A DNA stretch of 64,000 nt from Bin80 sp026709335 (GCA_965200825.1 OZ241385.1:558001-622000); one strand, 5' to 3'. Counted from the stretch's first letter, positions 1-9,606 are shown. Program-made: numbers and translations. The notes: generated from the sequence alone by a model not told the origin.

Positions 1-249
1 CTCCAAAAATTGAAGCTGGCGGTCATGTGTCATGAGCGCTGCACTCAGGACAAGGCTTTGGCTCTCGATATACGGAGCAAGTGCAGGGTTGTAAAACGGA
101 CTTGCCATTCCTGATGCATCCGCTGCAAGAGCATTCCCGACGGCAATGCCTCGGCTACCAAAACCCATGCGCACAATTTGTCCGGCAGTTTGGGCAGTAG
201 CCATGTGGGGGGAAAGCCATAAAAGGCCCAAGAGAAAACAGAATCTCAT
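1..249 (-). CDS. PorV/PorQ-like outer-membrane protein, N-terminal part (runs off the left edge)
   Basis: Only the first 83 codons are in the window; the ATG is at 249-247. The translation starts with a signal peptide (MRFCFLLGLLWLSPHMATAQ) followed by GQIVRMGFGSRGIAVGNALA and then the FYNPALAP motif. That glycine-rich start with a YNPA motif is typical of the PorV/PorQ family of outer-membrane beta-barrels in the FCB group, some of which serve type IX secretion. It sits one base after the stop of the upstream BNR-repeat gene, so the two are almost certainly co-transcribed and the barrel may be linked to export or anchoring of that surface protein (inference). The C-terminal barrel cannot be checked here. 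Confidence 0.7.
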   Translation of the reverse strand, partial: MRFCFLLGLLWLSPHMATAQTAGQIVRMGFGSRGIAVGNALAADASGMASPFYNPALAPYIESQSLVLSAALMTHDRQLQFLE

Positions 250-250
250 C

Positions 251-1840
251 CTATTCAGCGATCAGAATTTTGCCCCAGAACGTATCATTCCCTGCCTGAA
301 TAGCATAGAAGTAGGGACCGTTTGCGAGTCGAGTTCCTTTGTCGTCGGTACCATCCCAAGCCGCTTCATTAGCGCCAACACTGCCTGATGCGGATAAGAT
401 TTCTCGGACAAGTGTCATACTGTAATCAAAGATTCGTATGTTGACTGTTTGGGATTGATCCAGATCATAGCGTAGGCGAACCAAGCGATCTGACGAAGGC
501 GAGAATGGATTTGGATAGGCGTAGGTAGATACCCGAGGGACTCGGTCTGCAGGAATGACTGGCGGAAGCCCCGTTGGATCAAGTGGAACTTCTGTCCGGA
601 AAATCTCCCAGGATTTTCCTCGGTCTGTGCTTTTGAACAGCCCGTCCTGGGATCCAACCCATAAAGCATTCTCAGTTACTTCAACCGCATAGATCCTTGC
701 GCCAGGGCGCATGCTTCGAGAAGGATTCACGCGATCAATAAATTCATTATTGAGAAAAAAAGTGTTCCCATTATCGGTGGACTGATAGAGTCCTCGACTA
801 CAGGCGACATAGATTCTTGGGCCATCAAACGCAAAATCGGAGCACTGTTCGCCGTGCAGTGCGGTTTGAAAGGATGCGCCTTCATCGCGGGTTACCGATA
901 TTCCATAGCCCTGATTTCTCCCTCGGCCTGGCCAATTGGTAGCCCATATGGCGGGAGGCTGAGCATTCCGAGTCTGTACTTCAATGGAGATTACCCAGTT
1001 TCCCAATAATCCATCGTTTGTTGTATAGTGATACCAACTTATGCCGCCATCTTCAGAGCGATTTAGGCCGCCGGCAGTTCCCGCCCATATCGTGCCGATA
1101 TCGTCAACTCGGACCGAAAAAGCCTGAAAATTCAAGCCATGAAACTGGGCAGGGGCAACGCCAACCGGTTGTACAGTAAATGAGAACTCATATCCCAATT
1201 CCGGTCCGAGGTAGGCACTTGTATCCGGGGGGAGAACCACACGTTCCCAGGTACGTCCGAGGTCCATGCTGCGCCGAATTCCGGCAAGCTGTCCAGCAAG
1301 CCACAAAGTTCCGGTTGCAGTATCATAATCCAGATCCCATGGAGGGCTTTGCGCCGGGACGGTGATTGGTAATGTATCCAGAGTAATATTCCCATATTTG
1401 ATCTGCGTATCCTCTGCGGTATCAAGCATTCCTGTGGTGACAGGATCATTGTCAGTTGGCGGGGTAGGTGGCCAGTAACTCCAGGTGTTTCCGCCATCGG
1501 GAGAATACAAGAGGCCTTGAACGTCATTGATGGTCTCTAATTCTCCTTGACCATCTGTTCGTGTGTATTGATTTCCAACACCCGCCCAGATAGATTGGCC
1601 GTGAATGCTCAGTGAAAAGACAGAGTTCGCAAAATCTCGAAAAGGTTCAACGGAGGCAATCTCCCAGGTACTACCTCCATCATGGGATACATTCAGGTAG
1701 GGGCCAAGCCAGATGGATTCGCCCGCGCTGCCGAGATTTGTAATACTGTTTCCCAGAATCCCGGGCGAGTATACTAAATCCTGAGCTTGGAGGGGAATAG
1801 CAAAAAGGATCAGTATACCGAATAATGCTTTTCGAGTCAT
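251..1840 (-). CDS. Secreted BNR/sortilin-repeat protein with FlgD-like C-terminal domain
   Basis: A 529-residue exported protein with a signal peptide (cleavage near PLQAQ). The body has repeated BNR/Asp-box-like motifs such as SHDGGSTWE, SPDGGNTWSYW, SEDGGISWYHY, STDNGNTFF and STDRGKSWE, which build a beta-propeller like those of sortilin or YCF48 proteins. The last ~90 residues begin with the YAYPNPFSPSSD motif and contain AAWDGTDDKGTRLANGPYFY, a FlgD-like Ig fold that FCB bacteria often use as a C-terminal sorting or anchoring module. No catalytic residues are recognisable. It overlaps the upstream lipoprotein gene by 4 nt (ATGA) and is followed after 1 nt by the PorV/PorQ-like gene, so it belongs to a small surface-protein operon. 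The substrate is unknown. Confidence 0.75.
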   Translation of the reverse strand: MTRKALFGILILFAIPLQAQDLVYSPGILGNSITNLGSAGESIWLGPYLNVSHDGGSTWEIASVEPFRDFANSVFSLSIHGQSIWAGVGNQYTRTDGQGELETINDVQGLLYSPDGGNTWSYWPPTPPTDNDPVTTGMLDTAEDTQIKYGNITLDTLPITVPAQSPPWDLDYDTATGTLWLAGQLAGIRRSMDLGRTWERVVLPPDTSAYLGPELGYEFSFTVQPVGVAPAQFHGLNFQAFSVRVDDIGTIWAGTAGGLNRSEDGGISWYHYTTNDGLLGNWVISIEVQTRNAQPPAIWATNWPGRGRNQGYGISVTRDEGASFQTALHGEQCSDFAFDGPRIYVACSRGLYQSTDNGNTFFLNNEFIDRVNPSRSMRPGARIYAVEVTENALWVGSQDGLFKSTDRGKSWEIFRTEVPLDPTGLPPVIPADRVPRVSTYAYPNPFSPSSDRLVRLRYDLDQSQTVNIRIFDYSMTLVREILSASGSVGANEAAWDGTDDKGTRLANGPYFYAIQAGNDTFWGKILIAE

Positions 1841-2670
1841 TCAAAAATCTCTACTGTATAGCTGACTTGTTCGCTGCGCAGACCGGCCAGATCAATTGCC
1901 TCGAACCTGAATGTGTTCACTCCAAGGCTGTTGGAGTTGAGAATGAATACGCGTCGGCTGAATAATCCATCTCCGGCCGTCTCGTCTCCGCTCTCGGTAC
2001 TGTTCCCGCAGGGGTGTTTGCTCCCATCATCGCAAAGCAGGATCCGAACGCCGGGAGCATTGACGTTCCAGAATTCGACGAGTGCAATATTCGAAAGTCC
2101 GTCTGGGTCAGAAACCTCTGCAATGAAGAGCGGGGTTTGAGGAGGTTCGCCGGCGCTTGGGCGCTGAATTCTGGCAGGGATTCTCAAATTTTCAATCACA
2201 GGAGGAGATCCGGGATCAAATGAGCGTTGATACTCCAGTGCTGTTCGAGCTTCTCCTCCGAGGCGGTTACTCTCGTCAACGATATAAACAATCACCGGAT
2301 AGGCCTGCACGACAAGTGCATTGAGTGTAACATTGACTTGAGCAGTATAGCGGTTGTTTTCAGTGATAGACAGATCACCACTGTACAGTGGTTCGCCAGT
2401 AGAATCTGGTGACAGGATCGCATAAGAAACTGATGCCACCTGGCTTTCTGGTGCCTGAACGGTAGCAGTGAGGCTCAACGGAATGTTCACATTATCTCCT
2501 TCAATAAATGATTCATCCAACAGATCATATACAACGCGCTGTGGTGAGATGGAGAATTCTTCAATTTTCGGTGGTCGTTCAAGCAATCCCGAACTGGAAT
2601 CTGGCACAGAGTCACATGCCGCTCCAAAGACAATTACCAGCAGAAGTATAAATCGGTTTGTGTGTGTCAA
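1837..2670 (-). CDS. Predicted lipoprotein, function unknown
   Basis: A 277-residue protein starting from TTG, with a lipoprotein signal (FILLLVIVFGAACDS; lipid-modified Cys after GAA). The rest is beta-rich and looks like two or three Ig/cadherin-like modules: SYAILSPDSTGEPLYSG, an IENLRIPARIQRP linker, then AEVSDPDGLSNIALVEFW and a C-terminal strand set ending SYTVEIFE. The phrase SDPDGLSNI resembles bacterial Ig-like domains that bind calcium or protect secreted enzymes. It overlaps the BNR-repeat gene by 4 nt (translational coupling), which suggests a periplasmic or surface partner of that protein. It starts 25 nt after the stop of the site-2 protease. No enzyme motif is seen. Confidence 0.7.
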   Translation of the reverse strand: MTHTNRFILLLVIVFGAACDSVPDSSSGLLERPPKIEEFSISPQRVVYDLLDESFIEGDNVNIPLSLTATVQAPESQVASVSYAILSPDSTGEPLYSGDLSITENNRYTAQVNVTLNALVVQAYPVIVYIVDESNRLGGEARTALEYQRSFDPGSPPVIENLRIPARIQRPSAGEPPQTPLFIAEVSDPDGLSNIALVEFWNVNAPGVRILLCDDGSKHPCGNSTESGDETAGDGLFSRRVFILNSNSLGVNTFRFEAIDLAGLRSEQVSYTVEIFE

Positions 2671-2695
2671 AGCAGAATCGATACACTATAAGGGC

Positions 2696-3883
2696 CTATA
2701 CACTATAAAACGGTTTGATACTGAAACAGAAAATAAATATTGTCAGTGTGAGATAACCAATGATCCGCCTTCGCCCTTTTAGTGGATGGACCAGAGGAAC
2801 TGAGGGATGATCAATTTTAATCATGAAGATCAGGATTAGGCACCAGGGAAGCCACCCGAAGTATCCAAACCAATTAAATGCACTCGGAATCACAGTTGCA
2901 GTCGATGCGAGAACCAAAATGATCAACATGATCTGCCACCACTGTCCCCCAAATACTCGGCGTGTGCAAAGGGCAAGAATTGCGCCAAGAATAAACCATA
3001 CAGCCATTTGCCCGGTCAGATCATTTCCGGTCATAGCAGTCAATATATCGGGGAGCGTCAATGCGCCTCCGATTGCCATGGATGAGAGCAGCATGAAAAT
3101 AAATGCACGGGAGATTCTGGCGTGCCATTTGGGACCAAAGAGTGCATAGGTAATGTGCCCGCCATCGAGTTGGCCGACAGGCATCAGGTTAAGTGCTGTG
3201 AAAAACAGTCCCAGCCATGCAGCAAACAGCAACGGGTAATGATACATTTCGTAGAGTGGAGGCACATTGGGGGATATCTGCGAAAGTATCCAGTACAAAG
3301 GGGTTGCGCCCAATGTCAGGCGACCACCCGGAGGAGCATCAGAGATAGGGGTTTCAGGGAATTGTCCGGTGACCTGAATATATTCAATCAATGATTCATG
3401 CCCGCCAACCCCATACATATACTCCGGTGGGGGGAGGCTCAGCATTGCCCAGGTGAGAAGAATCAGGATGATTCCGAATCCGGCAAGGGGGCCCGAGGCG
3501 CCAATATCAAAAAGTTTCGTCAGATTTGAGATGGGTTCTCGGATGCTGATTACGGCCCCAAGAGTTCCGATTCCTACCAGCGGGGCGGGAATAAAATAGG
3601 GAAGAGATGTTTTGACATGGTGGACACGTCCGGCAATATAGTGGCCAAATTCATGCACGGTCAAAAATGCAATCAATGCTCCCCCAAACGTGAAGGCATC
3701 GGCAAAAAACGCGGCTGTAAAGGGAATGCCTCCAAGGTTGAAGATAGTATCCCCGGCAGCCCAGGCCACGCTTCGTCCAATGAAGAGGAGTGCACCCGTG
3801 AGTGCGGTTGACAAAAGCGTCACAACAAAGAGCCCGGCATGCAGCAGGTAGCGGTTACGGGTCAACAATTCAGATGCCGGCAA
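2696..3883 (-). CDS. Site-2 protease family (M50) intramembrane metalloprotease
   Basis: A 395-residue polytopic membrane protein. The zinc-binding HExxH variant is HEFGH at about residues 77-81 (LTVHEFGHYIAG). The third ligand motif is LNLMPVGQLDGGH near residues 230-245, where the Asp of the (N)PxxxLDGG signature is present. Around 8 hydrophobic segments are visible. There is no PDZ domain, unlike RseP, so it is closer to the S2P/EGY-like group with an extended C-terminal membrane part. Such proteases cleave transmembrane substrates such as anti-sigma factors or signal-peptide remnants; the substrate here is unknown. It lies between the aminotransferase (53 nt gap) and the lipoprotein gene on the same strand. 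Confidence 0.88.
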   Translation of the reverse strand: MPASELLTRNRYLLHAGLFVVTLLSTALTGALLFIGRSVAWAAGDTIFNLGGIPFTAAFFADAFTFGGALIAFLTVHEFGHYIAGRVHHVKTSLPYFIPAPLVGIGTLGAVISIREPISNLTKLFDIGASGPLAGFGIILILLTWAMLSLPPPEYMYGVGGHESLIEYIQVTGQFPETPISDAPPGGRLTLGATPLYWILSQISPNVPPLYEMYHYPLLFAAWLGLFFTALNLMPVGQLDGGHITYALFGPKWHARISRAFIFMLLSSMAIGGALTLPDILTAMTGNDLTGQMAVWFILGAILALCTRRVFGGQWWQIMLIILVLASTATVIPSAFNWFGYFGWLPWCLILIFMIKIDHPSVPLVHPLKGRRRIIGYLTLTIFIFCFSIKPFYSV

Positions 3884-3935
3884 TGAGATGAGAGCGAGGA
3901 GGAATAGCTGTTTATATTACTCGTAACGAAAATAT

Positions 3936-5141
3936 TTACCTTTGAGAAAGCTGCTTCAGACCTGTTTCAATGCGATCAAATGCCTTACGCAGATCGTCCA
4001 TTGATGAGGCGTATGAGATCCGAATTCCATCAGGATCTCCGAAGGCGGCCCCGGGAACCAGAGCGACAAGATGTTCTTCAAGAAGGTAGAAACATAGATC
4101 GTCACTCGAGTTAATCATTCGACCAGAGGGAGCAATAGTTCCATAGTAGTCATTGATCTGAGGAAACAGATAAAATGCACCTTCGGGCTTAGGGGCTTGT
4201 ACACCGGGCAGTGTGCTCAGGCGTTCCAGTAAATAATCGCGGCGTTCCCGAAAAGCTTTCACCATGGCCTGTAAAGGGGCTTTATCCATGGAGAGTGCTG
4301 CGATCCCGGCTCGCTGGGTAATGCTACATGGTGCAGATGTAAATTGGCCCTGAAGTTTTGCAGCCTGTTTGACAATATCTACGGGGCCAGCCATGTAGCC
4401 CAGTCTCCATCCTGTCATGGCAAAACACTTGGAAAAGCCATTGATCGTAATCGTTCGTTCTTGCATTCCGGAAAGGCTTGCAATCGGTACATGCACAGCA
4501 TCATAGATGACGTGTTCGTAGATCTCATCCGAAACAACCACGATGCGTTCATGATTCTGCAAAACTTCTACAAGAGCCTTTAATTCTCCCTGAGTGTATA
4601 CCGAGCCTGTCGGGTTTGATGGAGAGCATAGTATCAGTACGCGGGTGCGTTCTGTGATAGCGTCTGCGAGTGCCTGTGGGGTCAGGCGGTATTCAGTTTC
4701 AGCAGTAGTCGGGACAATCACAGGGTTGGCACCGGCAAAACGGGTCATTTCGGGGTAGCTGACCCAGTAGGGGGCAGGGATCAAGATCTCATCACCTTCA
4801 GCGGCAAGAACCGTTACCGCTAGAGCAACGGATTGTTTTGCCCCGTTAGAGCACAGAATTTGCTCGGGAGTGTATTTCAGGTTGTTTTCGTGTGCGAATT
4901 TGGCACAGATTGCCTCTCGCAGTTCGGGCATTCCCGGGTTCTGTGTATATCGGGTAAATCCATCCTGGATTGCCTCAATCCCTGCTTGAGCAATCGGTTC
5001 GGGTGTATTAAAATCGGGTTCTCCAGCACTAAGGGCAATGACATCCGCTCCTGCACGTTTAAGTTTTTTTGCACGTCCCGCCATGGCGAGTGTGGCAGAG
5101 GGTTGCATAGCTGCAACACGAGGATTGAAGGATGCTTCCAT
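3936..5141 (-). CDS. Aspartate/class I aminotransferase (PLP-dependent, AspC-like)
   Basis: About 401 residues from the ATG at 5141; an upstream in-frame ATG at 5186 would add 15 residues that do not look family-like, so the inner start is preferred. The subgroup-1beta aspartate aminotransferase pattern is clear: ALSAGEPDFNTPEPI near the N-terminus, CSNGAKQSVAL, a PAPYWVSYPEM segment, ILCSPSNPTGSVYT (Asn binding PLP), VVVSDEIYEHVIYD (Asp and Tyr), and the Schiff-base lysine in INGFSKCFAMTGWRLGY. Arg of RISYASSM near the end binds the substrate carboxylate. It should interconvert aspartate and oxaloacetate with 2-oxoglutarate/glutamate; prephenate or tyrosine side activity is possible in this group. 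Single gene with its own 190-nt upstream spacer. Confidence 0.9.
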   Translation of the reverse strand: MEASFNPRVAAMQPSATLAMAGRAKKLKRAGADVIALSAGEPDFNTPEPIAQAGIEAIQDGFTRYTQNPGMPELREAICAKFAHENNLKYTPEQILCSNGAKQSVALAVTVLAAEGDEILIPAPYWVSYPEMTRFAGANPVIVPTTAETEYRLTPQALADAITERTRVLILCSPSNPTGSVYTQGELKALVEVLQNHERIVVVSDEIYEHVIYDAVHVPIASLSGMQERTITINGFSKCFAMTGWRLGYMAGPVDIVKQAAKLQGQFTSAPCSITQRAGIAALSMDKAPLQAMVKAFRERRDYLLERLSTLPGVQAPKPEGAFYLFPQINDYYGTIAPSGRMINSSDDLCFYLLEEHLVALVPGAAFGDPDGIRISYASSMDDLRKAFDRIETGLKQLSQR

Positions 5142-5333
5142 AGGTTTCAGAGAGCTGAATAGATATTTTGAACTGTAACGGTCCATAGGTACTTTTGAGC
5201 CATTTGGACCTATAAATTATCTTCGATTTTTTTGATTGATCCATGCTCATGAACAGATACCTCACTTGTTGCCGGGTTTTGGAACTGATCCAATCTCTTG
5301 CCGGCTTTGATCGCGTTATTCAGTCAAGGTTCA

Positions 5334-6893
5334 CTACAGTTTATAATCTTCTCGGATCGCGTACATGGTCGCACTTGCCGATAACACAACTCCCGGTACC
5401 CCTGCGCCAGGATGTGTTCCCGCTCCGACCAAGTATAAGCCGTCTACATCCTCACTCCGATTATGAGGGCGGAACCAGGCTGTCTGTGTGATCCGGGGCT
5501 CAATTCCGAATGCGTTTCCCAGGGTTGAATTATATTCAGACTCAAAATCTGCAGGAGTAAAAGCATGCTGCACCTCAATTGAATTGCGTAGATCTTCCAG
5601 CCCCCATGCTTCCAAGGCTGTAATTACTTGGTCAGCCATCCAATCGCTGGTTTGCTTCCAGTCCGTGCCTGAAGCCAGGTTTGGAACCGGAACTAGGATA
5701 TAGATGCTTTCGCCTCCCGGGGGCGCCATATCTGGCTCCGTTCGACTAGGTACGTGGAGATACATACTAAAGTCATCAGACAGTTTTTTACGGTCGAAAA
5801 TATCCTGAACCAATCCTTTGTAACGAGGTCCCAGAATGATCGTGTGATGTGATAGCTTGGGGTATTTCTTGCGAACCCCAAGGTAGAGTAGAAAACAACT
5901 CATAGATTGGTGGATGCGGCTCACGCGGGGGTTGGTCCAGCGGCGCCGTTTTGTATTTCCCAACAATCCGGCATATGTATGTCCAACGTCTGCATTGCTC
6001 ACGACAATATCGGCATCGATTGAGGACCGGGCGTTTTCTTTGGAATCCAGGATACAGACTCCTTTGACCTTGGGACGTGATGAATTCTCTTGATCAGTCT
6101 CTATTTTCAGGACGGATGTATTCAGGAGAATCTTGCCGCCGATATCAGTAAATAATTGTGCCAATCCCTTGACCAGGCTATACATTCCTCCGTATGCATA
6201 CCATACGCCATCTTCCTTCTCGAGATAGGGGATCATCAGAAAAATAGATGGGGCACGAAATGGACTCCCTCCGAGAAAGAGTGGGTGAAAGGAATAGAGA
6301 AAATGATGTCTCCAGTTCCGAAAATATTGACGTACGAATTGTGAAACGGGTTTCCATGCTCCCAGATTGACGACTCGCGGAGTAAAGGCAATCATTTTGC
6401 CTAGAGAATCGAAGGGGCGCGCCCCAAGCCCTTCAACAATGACTGCGTCATAGATTGGTTGAAGTTTGGAGAAAAATGTATCAAGTCGGTCGGCATCACG
6501 CTGATCAAATTGAGCCATAGCAGACTTCATTTGCTCTAGATCAGAAGTGTAGTCCAGATAAGTTCCATCATGAAACCAGACTCGGTAAAACGGATCAAGG
6601 GGAACCAGTGAGACGTAATCTTTCAGGCATCGCCCAGCTGCCTGGAAGATATCTTCCAACAGAGGTGGAGCGGTAATTAAACTGGGACCAGTATCAAAGG
6701 TATAGCCGGAATCACAAATTTGACCTGCTCTTCCGCCCAGCTGCCCCCGCTGTTCAATCAATGTGGTTGCAACGCCAGCGGCTTGTAGCCGAACTGCTGC
6801 CGTAAGTCCACCAAACCCTCCACCGATCACGACAGCTTGATATCCTGTGCGAGATGAAGATTCTAAAGCGTTCTGCGCAGTTTTTTCGGGCAT
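5334..6893 (-). CDS. crtI: Phytoene desaturase (CrtI family)
   Basis: A FAD-dependent carotenoid desaturase of about 519 residues (from ATG at 6893; a TTG two codons earlier would overlap the upstream stop). The N-terminal Rossmann fold reads VVIGGGFGGLTAAVRLQAAG followed by the second glycine motif QLGGRAGQ and DTGPSLIT. The C-terminus has the carotenoid-oxidoreductase signature ending in LYLVGAGTHPGAGVPGVVLS. It dehydrogenates phytoene stepwise towards lycopene, or a related CrtI paralogue step, at the inner membrane. It follows the fused GGPP/phytoene synthase gene by 2 nt, so the substrate-making enzyme and the desaturase are co-expressed. The number of double bonds it introduces cannot be read from sequence. 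Confidence 0.9.
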   Translation of the reverse strand: MPEKTAQNALESSSRTGYQAVVIGGGFGGLTAAVRLQAAGVATTLIEQRGQLGGRAGQICDSGYTFDTGPSLITAPPLLEDIFQAAGRCLKDYVSLVPLDPFYRVWFHDGTYLDYTSDLEQMKSAMAQFDQRDADRLDTFFSKLQPIYDAVIVEGLGARPFDSLGKMIAFTPRVVNLGAWKPVSQFVRQYFRNWRHHFLYSFHPLFLGGSPFRAPSIFLMIPYLEKEDGVWYAYGGMYSLVKGLAQLFTDIGGKILLNTSVLKIETDQENSSRPKVKGVCILDSKENARSSIDADIVVSNADVGHTYAGLLGNTKRRRWTNPRVSRIHQSMSCFLLYLGVRKKYPKLSHHTIILGPRYKGLVQDIFDRKKLSDDFSMYLHVPSRTEPDMAPPGGESIYILVPVPNLASGTDWKQTSDWMADQVITALEAWGLEDLRNSIEVQHAFTPADFESEYNSTLGNAFGIEPRITQTAWFRPHNRSEDVDGLYLVGAGTHPGAGVPGVVLSASATMYAIREDYKL

Positions 6894-6895
6894 AA

Positions 6896-8776
6896 TCAAA
6901 TATGTGGTCTAGAAGTTTGTCTAAGCTGATGTAAGCCTTTGCGAGCCAGCATAATCTTTTTCCACGAGGATGTATATGCTCTGCGAGTAAGATTATTATA
7001 GCCGTTCACACGTACTTCCTGGTGAATTCCACGGTACACGCGCGCGGCGACTGCAATTGCACGGCGCAGACGGGGTGGCAGAAAGGGAATTCCCTCATAG
7101 GCTCTGTCATAAGCAGAGCTGGCCTCTTCCATGATTTCTTCAAGGAGAGCAATATAATCGGGCGGAATTTTCTCCGATTGTTCGACTTGTTCTTTTATGG
7201 TGCCGAGTTTCTCAGGTGTGATGTTATGTGAAGCCATCAGGTCGGTGGGCAGATAGATTCGCCCCATCGACAGATCTTCGCCAACATCGCGCACAATATT
7301 GGTAAGCTGCATGGCATGCCCCAGATCATGTGCTCGTTCAAGTACCCAGGAGTCTCTGACGCCAAATGCCTGGGTGATCCAGGCCCCCACGACCGAGGCC
7401 ACCCGATGGGTATAGGAACGCAGATCTTCCATGGATACGTATGTACGTGTCTCAACATCCATGCGCATTCCCTCAATGAGTTCAGAGACTAGTGTAAAGG
7501 GGATCTCCAGATGCGCCATTCGATCCATAACCACATCAGCCACGGGAATGCCTGTGGGATTTCCTGAGTAGGCTGAATAGGCAATTTGATACCATAGATC
7601 CAGCGTTTCGTAGGCTTGGGGAATAGTGTCGGTATCTTTATCCACCAGGTTGTCCGTAAAACGACAGAAGAGATAAATTTCGGTGATCATCAACCGTTCG
7701 TTCTGCGGAAATAGCCGTGAGGCAAAAGAAAAACTCCTGCTATTACGAGCAAAAAAATCTCCCCAGTCCGAAACCGGGCCGAGCTGTTGAGCACGCATTG
7801 CAATCTGAGCTCCCTTGATAGCTTTTGTGAATCCGGTAGATGTGGAGATTCGTTGCGCTGCCTTTACATCTGGAAGCATACCAGCGGTGAAAGCAGCGGT
7901 GCAGGAATTGAGCCAGTCTTCTACTACTTCAATTAGGGGAGAACGAGCGTCTGCATCACGAATTTGATTCAAAAGGGCAGTGCCGCGTTCCTGAATCTGG
8001 GCCAGTGCCCTCTCTGCAATGGACGGTCTGTCGGTGGTGCAGAAAAATTTTTTCAGGGCTTGCTCAGGAGATTGTTTGAACCATTCGGTCCCTTGAGAAG
8101 CTAATACAAATGTCCAGGTCTGATTGTGAAAGTCCTGAAGCTTTGGCTTGCCTGTGTTGCCCGCGGGGCAATAATCGAGGAAATCATCTACCATCTGGTA
8201 GAACACCCCGAGTTTGAGCCCGATTTTACGTAACTGATCTGGTGGAAGGGTAGCGTCTCCGCTCCAGCCCGGTAATGCAGCTGCGAGCCCGAATAACTCC
8301 CCACTTTTCATCTGTACTATATTTTCATACGAGGCTTGATGATTTTCAGTCGCTTCCTTTGAAGCTTGCATACTCTCCCCTCGGACCATGGCTTCAACGG
8401 TTCCAATAAATTCAGACAAAAACTTGTCCAGATTTGTTAGTGCTGCCACCCGATAGGCACCGGTCAGATAAAGGTCGCCTGTCAGTACAGAAGCACCGAT
8501 TCCTTCTTGGGATAGAAGGGTTTTCATGCTACGTCGTTGCACTCCTCCATCGAATACATCATCATGGCAAATAGATGCTTCATGAACCATTTGAATCGCC
8601 AGGCAGCCAAGCCAGAATCGTTCATCAGGTACGTCCTGTCTTTCTCGGGAAACAAACGAAAAGGAGGTGAAAGGGCGTAGCAATTTTCCCCGAAGAGGGG
8701 GGACGTTTATCCCAAGCTTTTCCGCCAGAGCAGCGCTTTCGGAGACTCCAGTTCTCACGAGCTCAACTGCTGTCAT
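6896..8776 (-). CDS. Fusion: geranylgeranyl diphosphate synthase (CrtE-like) + phytoene synthase (CrtB-like)
   Basis: A single 626-residue ORF holding two complete trans-isoprenoid synthase domains. Residues ~1-300 are a polyprenyl diphosphate synthase: GKLLRPF, first aspartate-rich motif HDDVFD (72-76), second motif MVDDFLDY (197-201). Residues ~330-620 are a squalene/phytoene synthase: RNSRSFSFASRLFP, first DxxxD in RFTDNLVDKD (375-379), second DxxxD in NIVRDVGEDLSMGRIYLP (497-501). All metal-binding aspartates are present in both halves, so both should be active. One polypeptide would make GGPP and condense two molecules to phytoene. The two activities are normally separate crtE and crtB genes. 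The gene overlaps cruF by 4 nt (ATGA) and crtI follows directly. Confidence 0.9.
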   Translation of the reverse strand: MTAVELVRTGVSESAALAEKLGINVPPLRGKLLRPFTSFSFVSRERQDVPDERFWLGCLAIQMVHEASICHDDVFDGGVQRRSMKTLLSQEGIGASVLTGDLYLTGAYRVAALTNLDKFLSEFIGTVEAMVRGESMQASKEATENHQASYENIVQMKSGELFGLAAALPGWSGDATLPPDQLRKIGLKLGVFYQMVDDFLDYCPAGNTGKPKLQDFHNQTWTFVLASQGTEWFKQSPEQALKKFFCTTDRPSIAERALAQIQERGTALLNQIRDADARSPLIEVVEDWLNSCTAAFTAGMLPDVKAAQRISTSTGFTKAIKGAQIAMRAQQLGPVSDWGDFFARNSRSFSFASRLFPQNERLMITEIYLFCRFTDNLVDKDTDTIPQAYETLDLWYQIAYSAYSGNPTGIPVADVVMDRMAHLEIPFTLVSELIEGMRMDVETRTYVSMEDLRSYTHRVASVVGAWITQAFGVRDSWVLERAHDLGHAMQLTNIVRDVGEDLSMGRIYLPTDLMASHNITPEKLGTIKEQVEQSEKIPPDYIALLEEIMEEASSAYDRAYEGIPFLPPRLRRAIAVAARVYRGIHQEVRVNGYNNLTRRAYTSSWKKIMLARKGLHQLRQTSRPHI

Positions 8777-9606
8777 GGAGATCCGGGCAATCCTTCGGAA
8801 GTGTCTGAGTTAAGATAGATCAATACTCTTATTGCTGCGAATACTCCTAAAGTAAGGAAGGTTGCCAACCAGTAGCCAGCCAAAAGTGTCATTCCTAATG
8901 AGAGTACAACCACCGTGATATAATATGCCTCCATGAGGATTGGAGGAATGCGATCTGCTATCTTACCTGTACCACTGAAGTGGAATGCAACCATGATCAA
9001 GATACCGGTTCCAAACCATCCGGCCAGATTGACCAGAGGCATTCCATAGTATGGGCCTGCATTTTCCCATATCCAGTATTTGGTAAGGTCACTCATGGCA
9101 GGATCAAGGGTTAAATCCCAGGCAGTCAGAATGAGTGCACCCAAAATCCAGTGCATGTACCTGGATGAGGTCATTCGCCGTGCCAGTACATAGGAAGGGA
9201 ATGCCACCATAAACCAGCTGATCGGAATAAGGACCGGGACCAGGCCAGCAATACGATACCCCAACAAGCCCGTATATTCATAGCCACTGAACGGAAATCC
9301 TGTTTTCGTGCCCATTAATTCCATTCCAAGAGAAATGAAGCCTGCCAGAATCAGAGCGGGAAGCCAACTTAGTCGAATACGTGGAATCAGCAGTAATGCA
9401 AGCACCAGGAAAGCTATGATTACATGCCCTCGGGAGAAAAGGATGAAGGCTATTCCATAGAAATCTGCAGCCGAAGGTGCTTGTGCCAAGAGTTCCGGGT
9501 GTAGACCAAATGAACCGAATCCGGCAAGAACAGCAATGGTGAATAGCCAAAGCAAAACCAACCCAAGCCAATCAAGGACTGTGAAAACACGGGGAGATTT
9601 CGGCAT
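8773..9606 (-). CDS. cruF: Carotenoid 1,2-hydratase (CruF / DUF422 family)
   Basis: An integral membrane protein of about 277 residues with 7-8 hydrophobic segments. Start chosen at the ATG at 9606 (MPKSPRVFTVLDWLG), since the family begins just before its first membrane span; an upstream GTG at 9741 would add 45 polar residues. The CruF/DUF422 hallmarks are visible: MGTKTGFPFSGYEYT, the central LTAWDLTLDPAMSD motif, YWIWENAGPYYGMPLVNLAGWF. CruF hydrates the terminal C-1',2' bond of gamma-carotene or lycopene and is used in Salinibacter/Rhodothermus-type acyclic glycosylated xanthophylls. It overlaps the fused synthase gene by 4 nt and is the first gene of the operon. Confidence 0.88.
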   Translation of the reverse strand: MPKSPRVFTVLDWLGLVLLWLFTIAVLAGFGSFGLHPELLAQAPSAADFYGIAFILFSRGHVIIAFLVLALLLIPRIRLSWLPALILAGFISLGMELMGTKTGFPFSGYEYTGLLGYRIAGLVPVLIPISWFMVAFPSYVLARRMTSSRYMHWILGALILTAWDLTLDPAMSDLTKYWIWENAGPYYGMPLVNLAGWFGTGILIMVAFHFSGTGKIADRIPPILMEAYYITVVVLSLGMTLLAGYWLATFLTLGVFAAIRVLIYLNSDTSEGLPGSP

